A stretch of 34,228 bases of DNA from contig JAAAUF010000429.1 of NCBI GenBank assembly GCA_015499985.1, positions 1-34,228 on the forward strand. Direction: 5' to 3'. Each line of letters begins with the position of its first letter. Position 1 is the first letter of the stretch. Made by a program: the position numbers and the translations under genes. Positions 10,043-20,876 of the stretch are shown piece after piece. This DNA is from Haplosporangium gracile (Eukaryota > Mortierellomycota > Mortierellomycetes > Mortierellales > Mortierellaceae). The notes under the pieces were generated by a model. That model was not told the DNA's origin, searched no databases, and saw only the letters and a program-made list of their open reading frames with translations.

Positions 10043-12660
10043 GGTGCTTGTACCACGGGGCGGGGTTCAGCGGGGTTCAGCGGATGTGTAAGGTGATGTT
10101 AGAGTGCGAAAGAAGTAAACAGGTGAAAAGGCGGCTTTTGTAGGCGGTTGAGAATTCTCTCACCCTCGGGATGCAAAGGCAAAAAAAAGACGAGAGTTGG
10201 TTGGTTGGGTGGGTGAGTGGGAGTTGAGAGACTGGCGTGGATGGGAATATGGATGATCAAAAATCGAATAGTGGAAAGGGACAGGGACGAGTTATCCGAA
10301 ATAGACAATGCACAAGTTGGAGAGGGGGAAAAGGAAAAGGAGCAAGAAGAGGAAGAAAGAGAAGAGAAGAGAGTGATCAAGAAAGAAAAAGAAGAGAAAG
10401 AGGGATTAGTGGTATAGGATGGATCTGTAGGATGGGGTTTTGCTCAGATAAAGGAACGAGCCAGGAAGGAGAAAGAGAAGAGAGAAGAGAGACGAAGAAA
10501 AGGGAGGGGAATGGGCCGCGCAGCTCAGAAAATCAACGATGAATGATGAGCGGCATGGGGATATGGTGAGCAAAACATGAAGGAGAAGAAAAAGAGAGGA
10601 GGAATCCAGTTTTGAACTTGAGCAAGACGACTACATACAAAGAATGGATGTGTTACTCGCTCCTTTTTTTTTTTCCTTTCCTTAATGTGGTGGTGCTCCA
10701 GAGAGAGGAGGACACATACAAAAATGTCCATCTTGCCTGGCTCCCTTTTCCTCTTCTCTTGTTCGTTTCTTTTCCTTCCTTGTCCCTTCTCCTTCTCCTT
10801 TTCCTTCTTCTTTCCCTTTCTCTCCCCTTCCACCCATCAACGTCTCTTGCAGCTTACCATGTCATGTCTTCGTCTCCTCGCCTTTGTATCTCTCTCTTTC
10901 TCTTCACATACTCATAGGGATACATAAAAGATGTCACCTCGCCCGCCCTGTCCCTTATTTTTCTGTCCTTTTTTCTCCTCGTAACTTTTCTTTTTTGTGT
11001 GCCATTGGTATGTGTGCGACAATGACAACCTCCTTACTTTGTATGCAACCCCGTTATTTTTTTTTTGTTGAATTTTTTCATGCCTATCGTCTGCCTGCCC
11101 GCCACAGCTAAAGCATTGTAACTCGCTCCAAACGGCTCCTGGACACTACTACCACATACCGTGCACATACCTCAGGTACTCCTATTTCACCAACATTTTG
11201 GATCCGTCTCCTTGTACTTGATCGCTTGTCCTTTTTTTGCACAGTGGTTTATTCGATCTTTTTTTTTTGCATTTTGCACTTAGTGATGGATATCTTGATT
11301 TATGTTCCTTTTCACTCCCTTATTTACTCCCATTAAGCAGTTGGGTCCATCAGCACACGTACGATGTTGCTATCTTCTTTTTTTTGCAGGTTTTTCTACG
11401 CGAACCCCTAGCACGGACCATACGCAGTACGGACACGATAGGGAAAAAGATAAAAAAAAGAGCGAAAGAGAGAAACATTTTTACTGTTCAACGAGTGCCT
11501 ATCGCATGAACAAACCCGGCATATCTTTTTGGGTTATTTTTGACCTCCCAGTAGACGCCGAAGAAGGGGCTACGATGTGTCAGGGTTTCTTTTTTCTTTC
11601 TCGTCATGTCCCTCTGCCTGTCTGGCCCTGTCTATTTTTTTACTCGCCTCTTCCGCCCTGCCCCGTCAGATATATTGACTTACCCCTTTCACCCTTTGTC
11701 AATAGTGTTAGCCAACCCTTTCTTCTTTCCAGTTCACCCTAGATGAAATCAACACACACCACAACAAACGCGATCATGAAAGGGTAACACATACTTTCGG
11801 CGTATTTATTCCCTCCCTTCCTCATCTTTACCTTTTCCCCTCATTCCCTTCCCCTTCCCGCACATACACATACATGCATCCTCCCTCTCTCAGAATAGCT
11901 ACAAGCAATCAAGATCCACCCCTTGATTTTTTCATATCCCTCTGCTGCTTTTGACATTCTGCGTTAATGTAGCTGGTTTTTTTTCCTGGGGACCACCATT
12001 TTGAAACCACTGATGTGCTGTCGTTTAGAGCAAGGCTCAGATTTCAATAAGGCATATGTTGTTTTTCGTTTGAACGGTCCATGACTAGGCTACTAGCTAA
12101 AAGAAGAAGAACCTTCGTCGCCTTGGGAAGGTTACTTGTTACCAAAGAGAGGGGATTTTATCATAATAATCGTAGTCTTCCCATCACTCGATCCTCTTTT
12201 TCTTTCTCGTTGTTCTTTTCCAGGGACTGGAAATTCAAGAACACAAACAAGGCATTAAGCAAAAAAAAAAAAAATATAAATAAATAAACAAGCCTTGACA
12301 TGCTTTCTCTCTGTCTCTATGTCTCTCTATCTTATTTTTCTTCATGGGTAATCGCTACTTAGCATTTACGCCCATCATTTATTCAAGTTTTAGGGTTGTC
12401 TGGTCATTCAAAGCTGTGTACAAGCGCCACTAAACTCATTTTTGGGAATAATGATCATAAACGCGTCTTGTCTCAGTCACCGATGATAAAAAGCTTGGCC
12501 AATTGACTAAATGAGGGTGATCATAATACTCAACAGCCAAAACAACCTTAGGTTTCGTTGGGCAACTGTTTTTTTGCTTTTTTATTTTGCGGGGGCTGCG
12601 AGTTTTTTTTTACTTTTCAGGAATTGACGATGGGAACACACCAATGACACGAGTCTTAGC

Positions 12661-12690
12661 ATACACACGCACACATACACACACGCACAG
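12661..12690. repeat. CA-rich microsatellite
   Basis: An imperfect (CA)n run, ACACACGCACACATACACACACGC, in the non-coding interval. No other function is apparent. Confidence 0.7.
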
Positions 12691-13221
12691 GCATCGCTCT
12701 TATTGTGAAAGTGTGAGAGAGAATGGAGGGAGAGTAGGAGGAAAATAATAAACTTGTGCCATTAGATGAGCTACATGGGATATCTTGTATCCATTTGTGG
12801 AGAAACCGACCGCGAGAAAGCGTAGCAACTAATGGAAAAATGCCGCAGTCATTACGGGCATAAGGGGTAGAAATATACTATTATTCCTATCGTCTACGGC
12901 AACTATGTAAATTCTGCACTCCCTCTTGGAACAAAATCCGCTTACCGGGTAAGAGTAGAAACGCAGCAGAAGACATGCAAACTAGATCTTCTTTTGCTTG
13001 CCTGCATTACACCTTTCATTTGTCGAAAAGGGATACAAGGGATAGGAGAAGACACCATAGCCAGTAGAAGCTTAACGCAAACAAGAATGGACCTTAAAGC
13101 CAAAATAGGGGTGTTTCCTCTTCTCTCGTGTCACAAGAAAAAAAGAGGCGGAAGGGATAGATAAGCCTAAATTAGGATAACTGTTAGTGGTTACGGAAAA
13201 GCAAAGTAGAAAGAACAAGAG

Positions 13222-13248
13222 TAGAGCGAGTAGAGCGAATAGAGCGAG
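13222..13248. repeat. 9-bp tandem repeat, three copies
   Basis: TAGAGCGAG, TAGAGCGAA and TAGAGCGAG follow directly on each other, with further GTAGA/AGAGG relatives on either side. The repeat lies about 700 bp before the remnant start of the ABC transporter pseudogene. Confidence 0.75.
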
Positions 13249-13920
13249 TAAAGAGGCGTGTCTAATATCTAATGGATAAGTAAAAAAAGAACAGAAACCC
13301 CTTCAACAAAGGCTACCCTACCCTCCCCATCGGCTTCTGTTGTTAGGTTTTTGTTTGCTCGTTGCGCATCCGGACTTGAAAGAGCAGTCAAAATAGAAAA
13401 AAAAAAAAGAACGACTATTTCTCTTTTTTGGCGCCTTTTCTCCTTGTTATCCGTTTGTGAGTATTATTTTTTTTGTGTGTTTGTTTACGGATGCCCCCAT
13501 GCCGGCGTCAAAAAAAACCTGCAGAGGAGGGAGATGCAACAACAGGGGTGAACAAAGTCATGATGGCTATTGTCGTCCTTTAACTGTATATTGGAAATGT
13601 CCATGCCCTCAATGCTTATTTGTTTTTGCCTTTTTTCGTTTTCTTGGCTGATGGCATTCAAGATCCCGCTCTTTTCATTTCTCTGTTCTTTCTCATCTGT
13701 TCTTCACTCTTTTCCCTCAGCACCCCTTATACTCCACCCTACCCCGAACTCTGTCAGGTTCTCTCCCTCCCTTTTTATTTCGACCGGTGCCACCCAGCAC
13801 GTACTAGCACCGCCTTTTTTCTTTCACCGTTCATCCTTCACCAACACCCTGTTCATTTCAATCTAACTGTCAAAGTATCCCCCTTTCCCTTTTGTGTGCA
13901 ATTGACACCCCTCCTCCTCC

Positions 13921-16900
13921 ATCATCACAAAGGAAGAAATTCCCGAATCCGACAGCTCAAAGTGGCGTCAACTCGACAGTCGTATTCCTGAATCTGGATC
14001 GCACCACAAGATTGACATCGAGTAGGCAGAGTGAGATTCTACTACTGGGCCGGAAGAGCCGAACGCCGACACCAAGGACGATTCCAGGAAGACGACAAAG
14101 AAGAAAGGATGGGGGAAGAAGGAGGAGAAGGAGAAGACTCCTGAGGACCCTAAGGTTACCTATCTGCAGCTCTACCATTTTGCGAGCACCTGAGACTGGA
14201 CCTGCGTAGTGTAAATCTTTCTTTTACTTGTTCGTTTGCATTTCTTCTTCTTTTGTGTGCATATGTGTGTGGCTAGCCGTTTACATGTCTCCCTTGTCGC
14301 TCCACAGGAGGTTTATCTGTTGTTAACAAAATACACATGCACATGCACTACTCTCTACCCCTTGTCCTCCTTCTCTTAGCCTTCCTTTTTTCCTTCCTGA
14401 ACAGCGTTAGTACACTGCGCGCGATTGTCAACGGAGTCGGCAACCCGCTGATCACCCTACTGATGGGTTCAGTCATCACCAGTATCGGGTCCAGCTTTAA
14501 CGGCACAGAAAAATCCGTCGCCGAGGTCAAGTGCGTCGTCATCCAGTTCACTTACGTCGGAGCCATCATCTATGTGGCCTCCTACATCCAGATGTGCGCC
14601 TTCTCTATGTCGGCCAAGAACCAGACCAACTGGGTCCGCGAAAAATACCTCCACGCCATTCTGCGACAAGACATTGCCTGGCACGATACCTCCAAAAGCA
14701 ACAAGTCGCTTAATTCGCGTCTCAGTGCCAATACTCAGTTGATCTTTGAGAGTCTGGCGGATAAGGTTGGGGTTTGTCTGAGCGCCTTCTCTCTTGGAAG
14801 CATCGGACCTAGCGTCACCAACTTTTCCAAGGCCCAGGCAGCTGCCTACCACATCTTCAGGACTATCGACCGTGTCCCCGAGATTGACTCTTCTAGCTCC
14901 GACGGTCCCATGCCAGAGAAGATCACGGGCCATATTGCCGTCAAGGATGTTGATTTCGCGTACCCTTTTCGTCCTGGTGTTCCTATCTTGAACAAGATGG
15001 ACATTGAGGTCCAGCCTGGCCAGACTGCTGCCTTGGTCGGTCACTGGATCTGGAAAGTCAACCATCATTGGCCTCATTGAGCGATTCTACAACCCCTCCT
15101 CTAAGTTTTCACAGCTCTTTGTTCGGGTATGAAGGTCAGCGCCAATAATTTGATCCGCAGTTGTTGATCCAATTGAAAACCTATTCCCTAACACAATAGC
15201 TGGAACAATTACTCTTGACGGCAACGAGCTCAAGGATCTCAACGTCCATCACCTTTGCGATACCATCGGTCTTGTCTCTCAGAAACCTTTCTTTTCAACG
15301 CGACTATCAAGCAAAACATCATCTATGGTGCCCGCAAGGACCAGCCCACACCTACCGACCAAGAGATCGAAGTCGCCTGTCGTCTGGTCAATGCTCACAG
15401 TTCATTAATCTCCTCCCCGAGAGATACAATATTATGGTCGGCGAGCGTGACGCTCTCCTGTCTAGAGGTCAGAAGCAACGTATCGCCATCGCCCGTGCAA
15501 TGATCAAGAATCCTCGCATCTTGTTGCTCGATGCGACCACCTCTGCCCTCGGTACCGAATCTGGGCGCATTGTTCAGGCTGTCTTAGACAAGGCCGCCGC
15601 TGGTCGGTTGACGATTGTTACTGCTCACCGTCTTTCTACCATCATGAACGCCGATCTGATCTATGTCGTGGACAAAGGTGTTGTTCTTGAGTCTGGTACT
15701 CACTCCTCTCTCATGAAACTTGGCAGTGTCTACTCTGAGCTTGTCGGGAAGCAGCAGCTCAAGTCTGGTGGTGTCGATGTCGAAGCTCAGCCTGAGTCTG
15801 AGACCTCTGCCCCTACTATCACCCTCGCCTCCAATACTCGTGTTCCTCTTGCTACTCGCACCAGCACCCGTTTGGGTGGTTTGCTCCGCCGCATGTCGTC
15901 CCAGAACTCTGCTACCGGTTCTGAAAAGAATGCTGAAGAGGTTGCTTTGGAGGTCCCCGAGGACGAGGAGATGACAATGGCTCGCGAAAAGAAGGAAGCT
16001 GCCCGAAAACTTAAGCTCCAAAAGGCCCCATCTCTCGCACGATCGGGTATCTCCGTCGCCACATTCTCTTTGTGTTCTCGGAATTTTTTTGCCATTATCC
16101 AGGGTGCCACCTTCCCACTGATGTCACAGATCATGTCGAGAGCCATCACCACCCTGGCCAGAAGGGACGAGATCGGATACGGCCATACTGGAGATGCAAA
16201 CAAGTTCGCCCTCCTTTTTGTCGCCACCGCTGTTGATGCCTTTAATGGATTTTGCTTCGGTTTTATGCTCCTGCTGATCACAAGCGAGAAGCTGACCCGC
16301 AAGATGCGCCTGCTGAGCTACCAGGCCATCTTGAGCCAAGGGATGGCCTTCTTTGACCGATCCGAGAACTCGACCGGTGCTCTCGCGAGTCGACTTGCTA
16401 CAGATTTCCAGCAGATGTTGGACATGGTCTACCAGGTCATTCCGACGGCCTTCTCCGCTCTTTCAGCTATCACTTGCGGTCTTACTTTTGGATTCATTGC
16501 CAGCTGGAGGATGACACTGATTATCTTGCCTCGGTACCTGTCATTGGATTCGCTCAGTACCTGGAACTCGCTACATTGACTGGACTCGGTGAGAAGACTC
16601 GCAAGGCCTACGAAAAGTCGGGTCAGATCGCAGGAGAGGCAATCGCCAACATCCGTATAGTTGTCTCGTTGGCCAAGGAGGATGCCTTTGAGGCCCGGTA
16701 TATCAGTGTCTGTATTGGGCCCCACAATTATTCGATCAACAAGGCCATCTATGCTTCTGCAGGATTCACCCTTGCCCAGGGTGCCGCCTACTGGTCTTAC
16801 GCTCTTGGATTCTTTGCTGGTAATTAATTCACTTTGGTTCACGTTTTATAGCCTCCACTAAGTATGGGAGTTGACACTAACATGCCTTTTTTCTTCTTCC

Positions 16901-17865
16901 CTGTAGTTTATTCCTTGGGCTACAAGCTGGTGAAGAGGGCTTGATCGATTGGGGCCAGATGTTCAACAGCATGTTCGCGATCGTGTTCTGCGCGGTTTCG
17001 CTGGGTCACATCACGTCAGAGCTCCCCAAGTTTGCCAAGGGCAAGCAGTCAGCCATCAATGTCTACGAAATTCTCGACAAGAACATCACCATCGATGTCG
17101 ACCGTGACGGAATCCAACTCCATCAGCGGCTCCCTTGCTTTCGAAAAGGTCGAGTTTGCCTACCCGACCCGGCCCGACCAAAAGCTCTTTGATGGCATCG
17201 ATATCGCGATCCGACCTTCTGCGACAGTCGCCCTTGTCGGTCCCTCCGGATGTGGTAAATCGACCGTCATTGGGTTGTTGGAGCAATGGTACGATACCGA
17301 TGGTGGTCGTGTCGCCGTTGAGACTTACAACCTCAAAGATTTGCAGCTTCACAGTATCCGCAACCGTATGGCTCTAGTCGGACAAGAACCTGTTCTTTTC
17401 GACATCTCATTCAAGGACAATATCCTGTACGGTCTTCCGGACGACATCGAGGGGACTATGAGACAGGTGGAAGAGGCTGCCCGATTGGCCAACATCCACA
17501 ACTTTGTCGCCTCCCTCCTTAAGGGATATGACACCCGTGTGAGTGACAAGGACTCCCAACTCTCGGGCGGCCAGAAGCAATGTATCGTGATTGCTCGTGC
17601 CTTGATCCGCAAACCCAAGGTTCTGTTGCTGGACGAGGCCATGTCGGCTTTGGATTCTGGGTCGGAAAAGCTGGTCCAGGAGGCATTGGACAAGGCGCGT
17701 GCTGGCCGGACAATTATTGTGATTGCTCATCGTCTGAGTACGATCCAGGACGCGGATTCGATTCTGGTGGTCAAGGATGGTAACGTTGTCGAGTCTAGTC
17801 GCCATCATGAGTTGAATGCTCTTGAAGGTGTCTATGCCGAGCTCTGCAAGAAGCGGAACCTCTAA
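13921..17865 (+). pseudogene. Decayed ABC-B (P-glycoprotein-like) full transporter
   Basis: A TMD-NBD-TMD-NBD exporter can be traced end to end but is broken many times. The N-terminal exon, from ITKEEIPESD to KTPEDPKVTYLQLYHFAST, is one frame with in-frame stops at 14023 (TAG), 14032 (TGA) and 14191 (TGA), and no ATG. A plausible intron, 14211-14404, restores phase into the first TM helices (LRAIVNGVGNPLITLLMG). Near 14780 LADKVGV jumps to SLGSIGPSVTNFSKAQAAAY, so TM3-TM6 (roughly 150 residues) are missing. The frame breaks inside Walker A of NBD1 (about 15048), near 15295 and near 15398. NBD1 also has LSRGQKQ for LSGGQKQ, and LLLDATTSALG for LLLDEATSALD. Further breaks lie near 16530, 16825-16945 and 17110. 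NBD2 is better kept: GPSGCGKST, LSGGQKQ, VLLLDEAMSALD and the IAHRLST H-loop, ending at the stop at 17863-17865. The family normally pumps lipophilic compounds or peptides out of the cell; this copy cannot encode one. Confidence 0.92.
14211..14404 (+). other. Probable remnant intron in the ABC transporter pseudogene
   Basis: The donor GTAAAT follows ...DWTCVV-coding sequence (phase 2). The acceptor GAACAG precedes a base that completes the codon, giving a continuous reading into VSTLRAIVNGVG. Phase agreement after decay supports this as an old intron. Confidence 0.5.
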
Positions 17866-20137
17866 GGTAGTTTTCGGGACGTTTTTTATCTTCGGTAGTG
17901 TACACACATTATTTCTTACTCTTCTATTCAGCTTTTGTTGGGTATGGGAAGGGGTGACGTTTACGCGATCGAGATGGATTCTTCGGATAACAGATATTTG
18001 TTTCGATGAAAGATATGCAAAAGAAAATGGCGATGTGTAAACATATAAAGACAAGGTCGTAAAACGATCGAGTGTGTAGGCAATTGAAGGCGCCAGGTCT
18101 GCTTTTGTCACAGACTCGCGTGAAGTGAAAGTCGACCAAACACCTTTCATCCCATGTCGTCGTCAACCTGCAGGCTTACTGTTTTGTTTTTTCACCTTTT
18201 TTAGTCATTTTTTATTACCATTTCGCTTGCCGCTGCCGCAACTACGTGTCCCCCTCGAAAAAAATAAGAAAGAGATTGAAAGAGATTGAAAGAAGATATC
18301 ATTTTGCTCAGGGTAACTTTCCCATGCCTGAGTAGCCATGTAATTGAAAAAGAGAAGGATGAGATGAACAAAGGGATAAGAATTTACCCCCCGCTTTTGC
18401 ATACCTTTATTTCTTTTCGTGAAAGGGCTGCAGTGTGGGAAGAATCATGGAGAAATTTAGCCGTTGTTGCTGACAATTATCCAAAAAAGGAAGATGATGT
18501 TTCTGCACCCTTCTCGAGGCGCTATGCAAGTACCTCTTTACAAATTGAGCCTGCATGATAAAAAACAACAACAGACTGTGCAGAAATATAACAAGCGCTC
18601 AGCTGGTCCAAGGACCCTCCCTCCGCCATTCCATTTTCTCCACTTTCTCAATTTCGCCCTCACACCGCCCGTCTTTTCCTTACGCTTTGTCCTTGCGGAC
18701 GGAGGGTGTTCTGATTGGCAAAAGGAGAAAAAAATTGTCGTTGCAAAGAAAATGAAAACAAAATAATACGCCCAAATTGTTCTTAACAAAGGACAAAAAA
18801 TTCGCTTGTGTGTTGTATGTTGTTGTGATTTGTCAAGGCATAGTTCATGGTTCTTGTGCTACCCTGTCCAAGGAAATAAGCTAGGAAAATAAACACCATC
18901 GGAGGTGATCGATCCTAATGAGGACGATGACAAAAGGAGAAGGTAAAAAGGAGAGGAAAAAGAAAATTACTCCTTTGCCGTTGACCCATGAAAACCACGA
19001 GATCCATGAGATAGCAGGAGAAGTCGTCGACCCATTGACATACAAACATAAACAACGCATATCTCGCGGATCTGCTATTTTGATTGTTGGAGACTAGTGC
19101 AAAGAACGAGGGTGTCGTAGAAATTGAGAACGAAGAAAGCACCCTTGGCAAGAACAACCAACAAAAAAAACGAGCAATGCAATCATGTATGTTTTCATTT
19201 CCATCGATGCAATATGAGCAAAGAAGCGTAAATGTCGTTAGAGATGAGCACTTGTTCGAAATAAGAAAAAAAACCACTGTCAGCGCTTTTATCAACAAAG
19301 AATAATAACGACAGTGGATGTAGATTGAGGCAACTGTCTCCTTATTAAAGGTGCCACGTCTTTTGTGTTCTTGTTCGTTTATTTTTTGCGTCACCTCTTT
19401 TTTCTTGCTTAAGTGTAAAAAGAAGACGTGTAAAGAACGACGGAGTAAGAATGGTCAAGAAAAAGGCTTGGCTATCAGATGCGTTGGTTGGTGAAGTGGC
19501 TCCTAAAGTGTAGCGTTACGTTGGAGTGTGGAACCTTTAGTTAGGTACCCTTGGAAGGTGCCAAAAAAACAACAGGGTGAGCAGGGGTGTTTTGGGGGAG
19601 GGAAGCTCTAGAACCCGGCGAGAGCCAGAAACAACCTTTTTGTCTTGTTTTTGGGCGTAACCGTTGGAAAAGGGACGAGAAGAGGTACAAAAGAGTTTTT
19701 GTCCAATTGCTTTGACCTACTTTCTCCTTTCCTCGAAGATCTTGTGGATGGTTTTATCCCGGCTACAAATACAAATAAGATTACTGGTTCCTGGCTTCTT
19801 AATGATCACGCACTTGGAGGCTCTTCCTAGCTTGAATGGTTTCAATTGAATAAATAGTCTAGAAAGTGAGGTCGAACTGATATGGCCAGTTGAAGGTCAT
19901 ACAACATTGTTGGCAATGAAGAATTTATTTCAATTCTTTTGCCCATGCGGTCCAGGAGTGAGAGTGCATAGGTTGCTTGGTTTCTCCTTTTTCCACACAA
20001 ATGAAAGGCACAAGGGCAAAATCTCGTCCCGTTTACGCCAAGGCAGGAATGTCAGCAACAATTGAAAGGAGGAATGAGAAATGAAGCAGGTGTGAGTATG
20101 AGTATAAGAGTGCAGTGTTGGCCTAATTGAAGTGAGA

Positions 20138-20156
20138 GGAGGGACAAGGTCCCTCC
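20138..20156. promoter_or_regulatory. Perfect inverted repeat GGAGGGAC-AAG-GTCCCTCC
   Basis: Two 8-bp arms separated by three bases, about 720 bp before the start codon of the Zn2Cys6 factor. It could be a dimeric protein-binding site or chance. The sequence alone gives no partner. Confidence 0.3.
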
Positions 20157-20270
20157 CTTATTCTTATTGGATCGGCTGGCGGACAAATGAATTGCGAGCC
20201 GAATGAATAGGCAGGCTGTATTCTAACTCTTCTCAACGGACAAAAACAAACGACGACTGAGTACATTTGT

Positions 20271-20287
20271 GGTGTGTGTGTGTGTGT
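20271..20287. repeat. (GT)n microsatellite
   Basis: An uninterrupted GTGTGTGT run in the region upstream of the Zn2Cys6 factor, next to its CT-rich promoter tract. Confidence 0.8.
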
Positions 20288-20876
20288 TCATGATCCAATT
20301 CAGCTCCTTCTCCTCCTTCTTCTTGTCATCCCATTTGCCTCCTTCCTCTTAATTATCTCTACCCCCATCCAAAAAGTAAAACGGACAAGAGGACAAAGAA
20401 AGGCCCACGCCAAGAGAACTTGAATTCGCTCTGCTCTCTCCACATATACTCTCGACTGACTGACACGCGTTACTCCTCTTTCCTCACCCCACCTCCAGGT
20501 CCATCTTCTTTCATTCCCAACTTTTTTTTTTATTTTCTCTTCTCTTCACCACTTTTTCTTCTCTCTTTTTCTTTCTCCTCTTTTCTCCTCTCTTCTCTTT
20601 TTTTTTTTCTTCTTCAAACAATATAGAAACGACAATCGTTCTTGGTTCCCCTTTTCATTTCATTTTTTATATTCCATTTCAACTCCTCAGCCCTGTCTTT
20701 CCACTCCTGACACATATACCCTTGCACTTGTACAAAAACTCAACTCACGACCAGTATTTTTCACTCTCTCATTCACTCACTTGCTCCACACTTTCTCTCT
20801 TCTGCACTTTTCATCAACCATCCTCACCCACATCTACACCCACTCACACTCTAACTAACGACAAACACATACACAA

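Larger units (their letters stand above)
10043..13920. other. Long non-coding interval with opposed purine and pyrimidine tracts
   Basis: I find no protein-coding gene in about 3.9 kb. Near the pseudokinase start is a duplicated 10-mer CGGGGTTCAG (about 10062-10083). From about 10280 to 10510 the plus strand is strongly purine-rich; from about 10735 to 10910 it is strongly pyrimidine-rich. Fungal promoters often carry pyrimidine tracts on the coding strand, so this looks like two back-to-back promoters. One would drive the minus-strand pseudokinase gene and the other a plus-strand transcript of unknown kind. The remainder has T-runs followed by CAG, a CA-rich repeat (12661-12690) and a 9-bp tandem repeat (13222-13248). 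The last few hundred bases would have been the promoter of the ABC transporter. Confidence 0.55.
17866..20876. other. Intergenic region and promoter of the Zn2Cys6 factor
   Basis: About 3 kb without a convincing gene. The longest open frame (minus, 18915-19394) has an unlikely composition and no recognisable domain. Towards the end are a short hairpin (20138-20156), a GT microsatellite (20271-20287) and a strong CT tract (about 20500-20620) that probably marks the core promoter. The tract is followed by a C/A-rich leader up to the ATG at 20877. An ATTGG (inverted CCAAT) lies at about 20166. No TATA box stands out. Confidence 0.55.

Noticed and set aside
10217..10917. Several Lys/Glu/Arg-rich and Leu/Phe/Ser-rich open frames
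   Set aside because: They are translations of purine-rich and pyrimidine-rich tracts, with no domain or gene structure.
13921..17865. Calling the ABC locus an intact gene with many introns
   Set aside because: The frame breaks fall inside Walker A and other conserved motifs without splice sites. The N-terminal stops lie in the conserved frame, and catalytic motifs are altered, so introns cannot rescue it.
18915..19394. 159-codon open frame on the minus strand
   Set aside because: Composition is Phe/Ser/Cys-rich like translated T-rich spacer. No domain, no promoter-like tract, no splice partners.
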